Assembly: GCA_037975125.1 (NCBI GenBank)
Contig: CM075851.1
Span: 78,179,979-78,243,978 of the forward strand
Reading direction: 5' to 3'
Source of the DNA: Latrodectus hesperus
Lineage: Eukaryota; Arthropoda; Arachnida; Araneae; Theridiidae
Length of the DNA: 64,000 nt
Shown: positions 14,697-26,700 of the stretch, one piece after another
Numbering within the stretch: the stretch's first letter is position 1
Layout: each line of letters opens with the position of its first letter
Notes under the pieces: model-generated
Database searches by the model: none
Seen by the model: the letters and a program-made list of their open reading frames with translations, nothing else
Told to the model about the DNA's origin: nothing
Translations under genes and position numbers: made by a program

Positions 14697-16212
14697 ATTG
14701 GGTGAACAATTCACGTTAACAAGAGAATATTCGTTAACAATACAACATGACTAGAAGAGCTAAATAACAACACAACATTGGCATTTGCAAAAACTGCATA
14801 AGGCCTTACAACAAAATATATTTAAGTAAATATAAGGAACCTGTTCACCATGAAAAGTTAGCTGGTTAAAATTTTCTCATCTGGAGTTTCCTGATAAAAA
14901 TAGTTAACTTAATGTGAATGGATAAGAGTAATTTTCCAGGTACTATGACTGCTTGTAGAAAACATAGTTAGAATCTAATGAAAACCCAAATTATTGAAAG
15001 TACAATTGAAAAAGGAAAAATTTTAAAAGATTGTTCATTATAAAAACCCATTTTATAAAAGTAATTTCGATGGAGCATGATTTTAAGGGGATACCTTTTT
15101 AATCAGATTTGTTTGACTAAAATTATAAGCCGAACTTTTCAATGTCAGATTGGCTATATTAAATTTCTCTTTGACTTCTTTTATTCTTCTTAAGTGTGAT
15201 GGCAAGTATACTTTTTTTATCAACTGATTGGAATAAAGCCTAAAGATTACAGCAAAGATCATTGCAATTACCTTTTGGCAGAATTGCAGAAATCATTTTG
15301 TAATATCTTTCTTTATCTGATTTAATACGAATATTCTTTTAAGAATAATGCATTTCTATAACCAAAATTAAAACATTTGGTCACACATTGGCTTTTTTAA
15401 GGAAGATGCCTCATTTCTTGACTATAATATTTAAGCTCGTGTGATTATTACGATCAAATATATAAGTTTCAGAAGAACTAATTCAGGTTCTGGCATCTGT
15501 AATCTTCTTGATGAATTGAATGAATCTTGCTGTACAAATATAATTCATAAAGTAGTATGGTAAGTAATTCTATGTTACTTTTATTATTGTTCAGATTTTC
15601 TCGTATTCATAGGCTGAATTTTTTCTCATTTTCAAAGTTTCAGTAAGCCATATGAGTGTAAAGACAACTGAATATAAGTCAATACATTTTGCTTAAGTGT
15701 AATTTGCTATTCTATTGATTATATTAAGCCTAGATTACATTTTTTACACAAGAATTAATTTGGTCAGGTCAACATTTTAAAATAGATGTTGAAAATCAAT
15801 AAGTATCCAATTCAGAGATGAGAATTGAACTTTTTGTTCAACTAAAAGTCAGAAAGTATTAACTATTATTCAGCAATTATACATTATTCAGGCACAGTTA
15901 GTGCACCTTAATTTAACACTTTCCCAGGAAGCTTATTTGTAAATATATTACATTACATCTATCCGTAAATTTATTTTTAATTTTTTATACTGACAATAAT
16001 TTGTTTTTGATTTAGCTTTATATATGTTGGGAGAAATATGCTAACCCAGATAAAACACAATTCAATTTAAGAGATGCATAATCTTTTTTAGATGTTTAAA
16101 AAATAAAAGTTTTTAGTCATTGATTATTCTAATTAACAATTTTAGCAATATTCAGGTTAAGAAAAAATTAAAATATATTTTAAAAATAATACTAATATAA
16201 ATTTTTAAAAAA

Positions 16213-16385
16213 ATGGTCTTTTTAAAAATATAAATTAAAAGCAACTCTCAATTAAAATTGATAAAAATGTAATTTAAAAAGACCATGCTTGCAAAGGCAA
16301 GCATAATATACAGAAATAGAGAATATAAAATACAGAATACAGAAAACCTAAAATACTATAAAATACAGAAAACCTAAAATATTGT
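16213..16385. repeat. 14-bp inverted repeat followed by 8-bp hairpin and 26-bp direct repeat
   Basis: The arm atggtctttttaaa (16213-16226) is repeated in reverse complement at 16273-16286. It is followed at once by atgcttgc...gcaagcat and then by two near-identical units beginning tacagaaaacctaaaata (16338-16363 and 16364-16385). The cluster lies just upstream of the mariner but outside its inverted ends. It may be a small non-autonomous element relic. Confidence 0.55.
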
Positions 16386-16610
16386 GAATCACTTCATTGA
16401 GTTCTGTAACGACTTTAAATTCTTTATAAGTTTTTTTTCTTTAAATATAATATAAGGAAATCAAACGGAAAAATATAATATACAAAATGTGTACGGATTT
16501 TTATGAAATTATTTTCCCTCATATAAGTGATAGGTTAAAAGTTAAATCACTGATACAGCCGAAGATCACTATGCAGATAAGGCTTTTGAACATTTAAACC
16601 TCTTTATGTA

Positions 16611-17503
16611 TTAGGTTGGTGCGTATGAAATGTCGGATTCTTAAGTGATTGTATAAAACTGCATATCTTTCTTCAAAAGCTGTTTATTCAATCAAAGTAT
16701 GCTCCATTCGCTTCAATACACTTCTCCCAACGAGATTTTAAAGCGTAGATGCCTGTCTTAAAAAATTTTGGTCTTTAGAATTAATAAACTCTGATATCGA
16801 GTTTTTTAGACTGTCTTCATTTTCATAGTGTTTGCCCCTTAAAAACAGCTCTAAATGCTTGAAAAAATGAAAATCGGTCGGCGAGAGATCCGGTGAATAT
16901 GGTGGATGCTGCAATGATGAGCATACGTTTAACCGATCCAGCTTATTTCGCTCTGTCAGTGCGTGCGGTACCGACTTGTCCATCTTCTTAACCTTGCCAA
17001 TCTCAGAAAGGTGTCTCAATATCGTTGTATGGTCAACTTTCATCCTGATAGCAAGTTCCCTCGTGGATACGGCTGGATCCGCTTCCACTAGAGCCTTCAG
17101 GTCATCATTCTTCACAGACGTTTTGGGTCTTCCGCGCGGCTCATTTTGCAGTGAAAAATCGCCAGTCCGAAATTTTTCGAACCAACGCTGCACTTTCCGA
17201 TCGTTAACCGTATTCTCCCCAAACGCTTGGTTTATGTTGCGTGCAGCTTTTGCAGCACTATTACCAAGTTTGTACTCATATAAGAAAATGACGCGAATGT
17301 CGGCAGAATTCATATCGGCAATAAACTCAAAAGAAATAAAAAAGGGAAGACCTTCGAGAAAACCTATTTTGCTGAAATGAGTCTCTGGCAATGGACAATA
17401 CGAGTATGAATGAGGTTATGCCAAATACAAAAGTATAACGAAAACAGGGAGGAAAACGTCCGCAATGTAAAGAGAATCCGACATTTCATACGCACCAACC
17501 TAA
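16611..17503 (-). mobile_element. Mariner-like element, internally deleted, perfect 29-bp inverted ends
   Basis: The 893-bp element is bounded by perfect 29-bp terminal inverted repeats at 16611-16639 and 17475-17503 (outer bases ttaggttggtgcgtatgaaa). TA duplications flank it at 16609-16610 and 17504-17505. The outermost TTAGGTTGGTG matches the ends of the cecropia-type mariners, the group that gave rise to the transposase part of SETMAR. Full-length relatives are about 1.3 kb. The roughly 390 bp that are missing correspond to the catalytic core of the transposase. Identical ends imply young age and an element that could still be mobilised in trans. Confidence 0.95.
16688..17313 (-). pseudogene. 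Mariner transposase lacking its catalytic core (SETMAR-like)
   Basis: I start at the ATG at 17313 (MNSADIRVIFLYEYKLG), the usual family start; the open frame also extends upstream from a TTG at 17391. Residues 1 to about 110 hold the bipartite helix-turn-helix DNA-binding domain, with the linker RGRPKTS between its halves. At about residue 135 the sequence jumps in frame from CSSLQ to HPPYSPDLSPTDFHFF. The first two catalytic aspartates and their surroundings are therefore missing, and only the third Asp (SPTD) remains. Near the C-terminus a one-base loss in an A run (16760-16765 on the plus strand) shifts the frame to a stop at 16738. The alternative frame continues to a normal family end (stop 16688-16690). 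The product cannot catalyse transposition but could still bind mariner ends if expressed. Confidence 0.93.
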
Positions 17504-17505
17504 TA

Positions 17506-20500
17506 CTTTTTGGTGTGATGTGGCATACCAAAAGTATGCATCTGCTCAAATTTCAATTTCTCAACTTGAAAGTGGTTGTTATTTACAGGGTGATTGGTTA
17601 TTTTAAGCTATGCCGGTTGACAAAAATGTTCAACCTGAAAATACATTTCATAACCTAACCATATCTTTTCGATCAATCTATCCCTATAAAGCCTTATTTT
17701 AAAAAGATATAAATAAATCCCATTTACTTAATATTTTTTACTGATGTAAGTTATCGTTTCACAGAACTAAGCAAATATATAGTAATATATTTGTAATATC
17801 AGCCAGTTATATTCTAAAGTTAGTTATATTTGTAAATCACACAAAATAAAACATGTATCTTTATAAGTATGTCAATCTTAGAGTGTCAAAACAATCCCAG
17901 TAACAATTTCAGATAAACACTGTTTAATGGTACACAGTCGGGTTCATTGTGAACCCATTTATCATTTGGAGGGCATTCGGTGACATTTTCTGGGTTCCAA
18001 AATTCACTTCCACTTAACTATCTAAGATCAATTAATTAGAGAGTGAGTTATGTGAGAATCTGAATGACATGTTAAGGACCGGTCTCTTTCACCATTATAG
18101 AAATTTATAGACTTCAGCTCAACTAACATTATGTGTGATAGAATTATGTAATTACTAAGATATATTTAAAACTTAAAATGCATATTATTAAATTTTGATA
18201 AACTTATAATAATAAATAAAATTGTAAAAAGCGATTTTTCCTATTAATATTTCCATATTATTTACTATTATTTTTAAAATAAGAAATAGAAATTATTTTT
18301 CCGTAATTTTTTTCCAGAAATTTATTTTATTAATATTAATACTTGTAAAATAAATTTTCCAAAATGCTTGAACAAATGCACCCATTTGTGGATAAAGCAT
18401 AAGAGAAAAGAAAACCAGCGCAATGTGTCTTGATACGAAATGAATTGCATTTCTTATTGTTCTTGAAATGAAAGCAGCAGGGATAAGGAAACAAATTCTT
18501 ATTATGGTGTGTGGGAAACGCAAGAAAAGATAATGGCTTACAACGATTACAGCTCTGTAAAAATGACATCGCTTCCATTTTGCCATAGTTTCTAATCCAA
18601 AAATATGGTTCGCCACTATCGTAAAACTTTCTCTCGCAAAATAATAGCGGGAATCTCTGGGTATGATATTGCATCAGTTTTTGCCATTCTTTGGTCTTGA
18701 AATGACTTCTCAATAAATATATAGCCTACGATATTTTCGATGCTCATTTAAAAAACCATCCGATTATTTACTGAAATTTTATTGAACGTAATTTTTTTTT
18801 GAAAAAAGCTATTGGGGTTATAATTAAATACATAAAATTGCATAATATAGACCGTTAGTGAGAGGAACTGTTCCTGTAACCTTTCCTGTTGCCCAAGTAA
18901 CCGAAGATAAAGCTTTCAACATTTGTTTCAACCAAAGACAATCAGGCTGAATGAATCTCTGCACGTTAAAAATTTATTGAGATTAAATATCTCTCCAATG
19001 GTTTGATATGATATTGATAAAAACTGGTTACGGTATTGACACAGCCCCCTGGCCTAGTATTCAAATTACAAATTGGTTGACTGACTATTTAGCGGCTTTG
19101 ACCAACAAAATTATATAATCGAGAAGGTATCACAACAGCATTGCCTAACATAAATATGATGATAGGTTAAGAAGATTTGTTAGAAAATGTGTTTTATTCT
19201 TCTATCCAGAGGATAGAAATTTCGATATTAGATTCCATAAGCGAACTCTTTTGGCATTCCCACATTGAAAATTTTGAATTCCCCATGCTCTTTGATTGTA
19301 AGGTGGAAAAGTTTAAAACAAAAACGTATTATCTAAAAATGCTGACCTCTCCAGTTGAAGACGTTTCAAAACTAAAAGAGAATTGTTTTCAGTCAGAAAA
19401 CAATATGAAAATAAAAGTTAATCTAATGATGTAATTGTAACAGAATCTAAAGTATTTGGGCCATGGACTCCATCGTTCTCATAACCTAAATGAAATAAAT
19501 TCAATATTTGATATTGTATAAAACAGTCCTGCTGAGAATGCCTCTGTATTTTAAACTTATTTAATAATTAATCTCCCTTTAATGATATGATCTAGTAACT
19601 TAAATAAGAATAAGCAACAAAATTCAACTGTTATAAACTCTAATTTAAATTGCTTTTTCAATACATAAAATGAGTAGCTGTGGCCAGTTTTGATCGACAG
19701 AAATACGTTGTCAAAAAATCTGAATGATTAATTTAAATGTATCTTAAATTTAATTTGGATGACATTTCAAAATTGGCACTTATAAATTTTTACTATTATT
19801 AGTGTATCGTTTCAAATATAATAATTTAGATTCCGTAATAAGTTTATTTTAATAAAATTTTAAAACTTTCTTCTAATTGAAAATTAAAAATTTGTTAAAG
19901 TAAAATGCTGACCAGCTTATCATATATTTTTCTATCATTTGTGGAATATAAAAAGTCATTGTTTGTAATAATGTTATATTTTTATTTCGTAATCATTTTT
20001 ATATTTTGTTGGGTCTTATCTACATAGTTAAAATGAGTTGATTAGTTTATCAGTTTATAGCCAATTTTTGCAAGTAGTAGTTGGTTTGACTGAAATTTGC
20101 AAAGTAAAATTACTGTGAAAAAAACATTCTTTTCTTGAATGCAAATATTTCTGAGGAATATTCTTTCGCTAAATGAGCTTATAGTAAGTCAACCATAAAT
20201 TTTAAATAGGAACTGCACCTTAGATGTTGATCTTTACAAATAAACAAACCATACAAGAGAAAATTTATTCAATGATAGCATTGACACTTTAAGCATGATT
20301 TATTTATTTTCAAACATTTGTGGTAAATATTCTGATATTTGATTAATAATGTGCTTTCGTAATATAACTGATATTCGACTTAACTAGTTTTTGCTGCTGA
20401 TGAATTGGTTGGCTGAAAATATCTCAACGGCATACACTTCAATGTGAAGTGAATCATTCAAAAATTTGAAATCATCATCATGTATTTAAATCATAATGAA

Positions 20501-22289
20501 ATCATCATAGACCACAGGAGATTTTGCTGCTGATAAATTGGTTTATTGCTTGGCTGAAAATATCTTAATGGCATGCATATTCTAAAAGGAATATTAATTT
20601 TAGAATATTCTAAAAAGAATATTCACATTTTAGAGTATTCTAAAAATTTATTTTAGTATATTCTAAAAAAAAACTCTAAAGTATTCTAAAAAATAGCATT
20701 CATTTTGTTCATCTTGTATTTCAAAAGTGTCGCTTATTTATCTACTTTTAATCAAATCATTTCAATTAAAATAGCATACTATTTTAAAAAATCTAAAATT
20801 TTCACCATTTCCTAGAAGAAAAAATGCATCTAAAGCAAAACCACATAATCATTTTATTTGAAATCATCATGGAATGCTCTACTTTTACTTATTAATAAAT
20901 TGAAATTAACATATAATTAATTTAGCATTATATAATAAAATAATAATAAATAATTTAACATTAAATTTATTGAGTTATATTATTAAATTAACTTTAAATC
21001 ATCTAAAAATTTAATTTTAGATATAATTATATATCTAGAATGCCAAGTATACATGTGTATTAAAATTTTAGCTATACAGAGAAAATAAATATTAATAATT
21101 GAATTTTTTCATATTCCTCAACATAATAGCCTTTTTTCCTTTATATTTTCATTGAGAACTAAGAAAATATATATTTTAAACTATGATAATAAATTTCTTA
21201 AAAAAGGAAACCTAAGCAATCTGTGTCGAAGCTTTTAAATAAGAATATGAAAATAAAACAAGAATCATAAATATTTTATCATTCATCCTTTGTAAGTATT
21301 CCCTTAAAGTAATTAAGAATTTCACGTATTTTAAAAGCATTTAATAAATATTTTCGATTCAAATATTCTAACTTATTTGAGCTAAGAAATGTATCTTAAC
21401 TCAACTTATGAAAAATTCTTATGATATAACTACCCTTTTAAATATTCTAAATAACTTAGAAATTCAATTTAATAGATAAAGATAAACTTACCGTCAAAGC
21501 TTCTGAAATATTGGATTATGCTGCATTTCATTAATAAGTTTAACTTTACCGCCTTTCCAAGTTATTGAATAAACGCAATGTAAATTTAAACATCCGAAAG
21601 CTGATTCAATTTAAATTATGAACATTTTCCGGAACATTAACTCTAACTCTTCCTGATAAATAGACAACAGATTTTTATATATAACAAAATATCATAAAAA
21701 ATCTGTTATATGAACTTAACTGTCCTTAAATATTTTTATCAAACTTTAATGCTTTACACAATAATTTTAAGTACATGATACTCTATTTCTGTCAACAAAA
21801 TGTTATAAGTAAAAAATAAATTAATGAACATTTAACGGAAATAATATGATCAAAATATCTTACATAAAATCAAAATTAAATTTAACTTGTAAATTAGAAG
21901 CTTGTTTTTGGATGAAGTGAGGTAAACACACGCATCTTAATATTAAATACTTAATCGGGTCAAATTTAGTTATTTAATCTGGTCAGATAAAAAAATGGTA
22001 AACTTGCTAAACTAAATTAATTCAATTTTAATGATTCTGATAAATTCTCCGTCTTTCTTTAAACATCACTTTTCCCGTGATAGTCAACATTTGAAATAAT
22101 TTTTATTTCAGAAATATATTTTCACCATGGTCTATAGAATGTGTATATACTGCTCGACATTGAAAATACAACACTGAGAAGGAGTTGTCAGAAAGTGACA
22201 AAACTCAGCAAAGAGAGAGAGAAAGCACTGAACAATCAGTGATCTGTATTTTGATATGATTAGCGTAATACAGAGCGAGAAATGGGTTG
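17506..22289. other. AT-rich non-coding DNA with a few GC-richer patches
   Basis: No gene is recognised. A hairpin adjoins the mariner at about 17504-17538 (atactttt...aaaagtat). A short palindrome gggttcattgtgaaccc lies near 17940. Around 18860-19440 several unrelated short frames have non-random-looking composition (for example VPVTFPVAQVTEDKAF from about 18864, and an 85-codon frame at 19177-19434 starting with TTG), but I recognise no family. The open frames at 18293-18713 (minus) lack an ATG start and look spurious. Confidence 0.5.
20389..20690 (+). repeat. 50-bp direct repeat plus 'tattctaaaa' minisatellite
   Basis: The string ttttgctgctgatRaattgg with a following ggctgaaaatatctYaaYgg occurs at 20389-20435 and again at 20522-20573. 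About 110 bp then follow in which tattctaaaa recurs five times at irregular spacing (20578-20690), often inside agaatattct-like palindromes. It looks like a locally amplified minisatellite. Confidence 0.6.
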
Positions 22290-22541
22290 GGTCTGTAGGT
22301 TGTAGGACCATCGTAAACGGAGATACACGAAGCTATACTCTAGGCACAGAGTCAATGAGAGTACGAATGGTGTCCTGAGGAATGTTTTCCATCCCAGTCA
22401 AACATTTACCAAAGTACGTAATAATTTATCAAAGAGGCAGTGGCAAAGTCTGTAAATGGCGTCTAATCATATTGTACTGAGCTTCACGGGTTCTTGTCGA
22501 TTGAGAGTTGAATAAAGCAACCACTTAATGAACACAAGACT

Positions 22542-22547
22542 TTTATT
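22542..22547 (-). terminator. LTR polyadenylation signal AATAAA
   Basis: AATAAA on the minus strand, about 200 bp downstream of the TATA box and about 77 bp before the LTR end. This marks the R region of the LTR. Confidence 0.65.
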
Positions 22548-22748
22548 CGTAAAAAATTCCACTAGATATAAGAAATTCCCGCTGTAACAATCACAATTAT
22601 ACAGCTACAATTCGTCAGATATAATAAGAAACAACTTCCAATCACAGGTCTCAAATACCTCAGACAGAGAACAAGTAGCAGTCGCAACTAATCGTCTTCA
22701 CTCACTGACTGTCTTAACAAAAACTGACTCTTCCATGTCGGGCTGCGG

Positions 22749-22757
22749 TATTTATAC
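22749..22757 (-). promoter_or_regulatory. LTR TATA box
   Basis: GTATAAATA on the minus strand inside the LTR, with GC-rich flanks (CCGCAGCC just downstream). It is the likely U3 core promoter. Confidence 0.65.
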
Positions 22758-22874
22758 CTGACTTGGCGGAGAAATCTACCAATTTCGCCAAGGTTCTGGA
22801 AGCTTCTAGGCTATCTCGAAAAATATTGGTCCTAGAGCTTAGGTGATGGATGTTTCCAGAAGTATCTATTTCTC

Positions 22875-22934
22875 GCCAAGAATCTCACCAACCGTCGCCA
22901 AGTCGCCAAGAATCTCGCCAACTGTCGCCAAGTC
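22875..22934. repeat. 2 x 30-bp tandem repeat in the LTR U3 region
   Basis: Units 22875-22904 and 22905-22934 both start gccaagaatctc and end gtcgccaagtc, with two mismatches. They are built from a shorter cgccaa motif that also recurs outside the two units. Repeats of this kind are common in LTR enhancers. Confidence 0.85.
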
Positions 22935-23750
22935 GCCAAATCATTAGGAAATCCGCTTTTAAACTACAACACGTCTAAATACCGCAATTTTTGCCCAAAT
23001 GCGAGAATTTCCAATCCGTCTGAGATATTTTAAGACAAATACAATCATCATTTATATTTTTGTAACAATATCCTAAACGTGTTTGATTGGAGAGACATCT
23101 GGTTAGCACGGTTGCCAAGGAAGCAGCTGTACACCTTGCTATGTAGGCTAATGCGAACAATATGCAGTTGGGCGTTATCCTACTGATAAAGTGCATTGGA
23201 CTCCCCTTAATTTAAGAGATAGTCATTGGCCAAAGCACATCATCCAAGTAACATTGGGTTGTGTCATAGTACCGTGAATACGAACTAAAAGTTAACTGAA
23301 ACCTGAAAACGTTCCACGGTTCCTTGTTCCAACCACCTGCACTCTTGATGGTGCTTTGGTTTAGGTGTTTATCAGCTGCCATTTACCATAAAGAGCAACC
23401 TGCCTTTCTCGGTCCGGTCACCATGCCCCTCGTAAACTCGTCGGTCTGCTGGAACTGACTCCATCAGAAGATGGCCTGGCAATCTTTGCAATTACAGGCG
23501 TCCTTTGTGTGATACAAACAAACTTTCAACGATTATTTTTCAAGCATCAATAACGATACAAATATTGCCCACCTCAATGGCAGTTCCTCACCTTATATCT
23601 TATCCTACGTACGCTGGAGACCTGCACATTTCGCATCATTTGCATATCTAGGAAAGGTACATCTACCTTGAATTTGCTTAATTTTCTGGCCACTCCTCCT
23701 TGGTGCTGCATTTTCAATTTCGGACAATGTATCATGTCTTCTTAAAATCC

Positions 23751-26700
23751 TTTGGGCAAAACGAATTATACACGGGTTTAAAGTAAGCCACTATAATTAT
23801 AACTAACAGTGGATTATACAATAAGCAAACAAACAGGAAACGATATTTAAGTAAACTTCTAATTTCCTTACGAAATATGCATATACAAGTAAGTAAATAA
23901 GCTTATTATGCTTCTCAAAGAAATGGCACATTTTGATCACAATATTCAGTTATTGCAATAATCATCTAAGTTTAATTCACTTTCAATTTAAAATTTTAAT
24001 TTATGGTTAAATAATGATTAATTATTACTAAATCCTTTTTATGAAATAACTATTAATTGCATAATAAGTTTCAACCACTTTTAAATTACACGCTAAAATG
24101 CTCTTTTTAATTAATTTCTAAAAATATCGGAATAAGAGTTTTATAAATATATTGCTATTAACTGATTTAAGCTTATTTTAATTAGTGTGTTTGTTATTAG
24201 CTTTTGAATTAGTTAGTTTCAAGAAAAATTCAATTGTAAATTTGCACTTCCAATGTGAATATCGGACTGTGATTTGCTAGGAAAGTAATTAATAGTTAAA
24301 CTCTATAAGATATTGAAGAATGCATTTTGTAGATGCACTGTAATTAAAAATAAACTCTTTAAAACATTAAGTCTATGATTAATTTTGAAGTATTCATTTA
24401 ATTAAAAGTGATGTAAAGTTATATATCTTTATGTTAAGAACTATTTTGTATTAAAATTATTTTTTAAAAATGTTTTTAATCTTCAAATTATTTTCATTAG
24501 TTTGGAATATAAATATACGAAATCTAATCAAAACAGTATTTTAATTATTAAACGTTTAAATACAGGCTTAAATATTTAGTAATAATATCTGTGGTATTTG
24601 TTAACCCCTCGATTCTCCAGGATAAATAAAAACAAGTGTGTCTGCCTTTTCATTTTCTATAAATTTTCAGTCTAAATTATAAAATATTTCATTGAAATAT
24701 AAAAATTATAAAATTGTAGTTGTTTATAATATATATTTTAAGTAAATAATTTAACCTCATTATAAAAGGAAGATTTTAAGTAATGAGTACTTTAAAATAA
24801 TTATGTACCCATAATAATACTAAAAGAATAAAAAAATGAACAAAGTAAGTACCTATAATTTATTACTATTTTGAAAAATACTTTTTGAATACTAAATTCA
24901 GAATTCATTAAGAACTTCTTGTGTATTTTTAGTTAAACCCTTTTAATTCGTGAGTGTTGAGATATTAGGCCAATAGGCCTCTATTGTATACACTAAAAAT
25001 GTTTACTCCTTTTATTTTATTAATCAGCTGATATCACTTAAAACAAATATGGTCATTTGCTACAAATCAGTTAACTAAATGTGAATCTGTCTTTTGTTCA
25101 ATACTTCCTGGATTCAATTTATTCCTTGACCGAGGGTATTTATAAATGCTGACTGGGATCCGATAAGGCATTATAATTCAAAATGTGTTTTACAGGTTTC
25201 GACCGAATTTAATCGTCATGTGCAAAAAGTTTGAATGTAATTACAAATCAAGCAGTTTCAATTTATTTTTCCAAAAATATCAATTTATCAAAAGTACTGA
25301 TACTCTTAGCCAACATAAGCTAAAAAAAATGTGCATACGCCAATCAAGAAAATATTGTAATCCATGAAACATTCCCAAATATCACGTGGTGATTTTACAT
25401 AGTCAAGGATCCTCAAAAAAATAAAGATTTTATTTTATAATTGTTTCTCTTTTATTGAAGAGATCTTTTAAGTTAACTCCTTTTTAAGAAAAATCTTAAG
25501 AAAATGTATCGAAATTACTGATTAGGTGGTACAGATAAATAATTTTAGTCCTTAGTGTAAAAGCCATGAATATGTTAAGAATATCATGATGAACTTAGTG
25601 ACCACATTTGGTTAACAGCCAATCAAGGAGGAAGAAAATAACACGTGATACCTCATCTACATAACTACTATGCTTACATAACATATTATTTTAAATCATG
25701 GAGATTCGTGTTGTTTTGCACAAAATGCAATATATTTATCAATCGTGAACAGAAGATATGTATATGTGTCACACTTATTCTTTTTTTCAAGTTTACAATA
25801 ATTAAATAATAAATTAAAAAATAATTCATTAACAATATGCTGTTGTTTTTCATTCATTATCATTCAAAAGTTTTAAATTAAAATTCTTGTATAATAAAGA
25901 GAAATATATTTACTATTTATATTATATAAGTAAAAATTAATTATTATTTCATTCCAAATAGTCTATAAATTTACCTACGATAGCTTAATGTCTGCTATTA
26001 ATTATTGTTGGTCAGCTTATGATTATTTACCCATAAAAACAATTTGTTTCGAGAAAATCTATTTTTTCAAGAAACTAATTATACATGCTTATTTATCACA
26101 CATGATCATTAAATAAACTGCACATTTTTGGTAAGATTAACTGATAATTAACAAAAATTTCAAGATAAATCAACACTAAAATTATTTAGAAAAACTTTTT
26201 ATTTTAATCCTTGTATCCCTTTTTTTATATTAAGTATCTTGAACTTAAAAATCTTTCGCTTAGAAAACAGTAATTGAATAAGACAAAAAAGACGCAGTTT
26301 CATTTATACTGATTTTTTTTATTTATTCCGCTGTTTCTTACTACCCTATGGGACGAGGGGGTGTCATTTGATTGACAGGAGCACCCGTGCGATAGCACAA
26401 ATCTCCTATATAATATGTGAAATAAAATGTTCCTATCAATTGTTAATCTAAACACTAAGAAAAAGTTTATCTATATCTGGGATAGGGGCATCAGGGCACA
26501 ATAGGTAAATGTGGGTGATCGAAGGAGTTGGAGTTGGTGGACTCGAACTGGCATCCCCATCAGCGGCAGACCGCTGGTGCTTTATTAAAACAAGAAAAGG
26601 ACTTTTACATTTAGGGGCTTACATACTTCAGGCAGAACGCCTGGGTAATAGTAAAGTGTACATTAGTAAACACAATTTACAATTGTTGCTCTTTGGCTAA

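Larger units (their letters stand above)
22465..22971 (-). mobile_element. Solo LTR (probable Ty3/gypsy-type), inserted in the Tc1 relic
   Basis: Read on the minus strand, a roughly 507-bp unit begins TGTTGTAG. It has a TATA box (GTATAAATA, 22749-22757) and then an AATAAA polyadenylation signal (22542-22547) about 80 bp before its end, the layout of an LTR. The plus-strand string cgtct flanks it at 22460-22464 and 22972-22976, consistent with a 5-bp target duplication (matching extends to cgtctaa). No internal retrotransposon genes are present, so it is a solo LTR left by recombination. The exact 3' terminus is uncertain because it does not end in CA under this boundary. The superfamily is inferred from the 5-bp duplication and the LTR layout. 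Confidence 0.8.
22336..23745 (-). pseudogene. Tc1-like transposase fossil (interrupted)
   Basis: On the minus strand the relic reads in order: an N-terminal HDTLSEIEN string (about 23706-23739); a degenerate middle; a catalytic-core motif Q*DNAQLHIVRI (about 23155-23184), corresponding to the family QQDNARPH with the catalytic Asp retained; LLPW (about 23106-23125); SPIKHV*D (about 23070-23101), corresponding to SPDLSPIEHVWD with the catalytic Glu changed to Lys; and, beyond the LTR, NIPQDTIRTLIDSVPR (22336-22385), the usual C-terminal helix of the family. Several stops and frameshifts occur. It is clearly dead and older than the LTR inside it. Confidence 0.8.
22290..23750 (-). mobile_element. 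Old Tc1-like element relic, split by a solo LTR
   Basis: The transposase relic reads on the minus strand from about 23745 down to about 22290. It is interrupted by an LTR at 22465-22971. Joining the flanks puts the C-terminal part directly after the core part, as in intact Tc1 elements. I cannot find convincing terminal inverted repeats; the ends are given from the coding remains only. Confidence 0.8.

Noticed and set aside
16976..17380. 134-codon plus-strand frame
   Set aside because: It is antisense to the mariner DNA-binding domain, whose motifs are clear on the other strand.
18293..18713. Two overlapping minus-strand frames of 107 and 125 codons
   Set aside because: The longer lacks an ATG start, they overlap in different frames, and neither resembles a known family.
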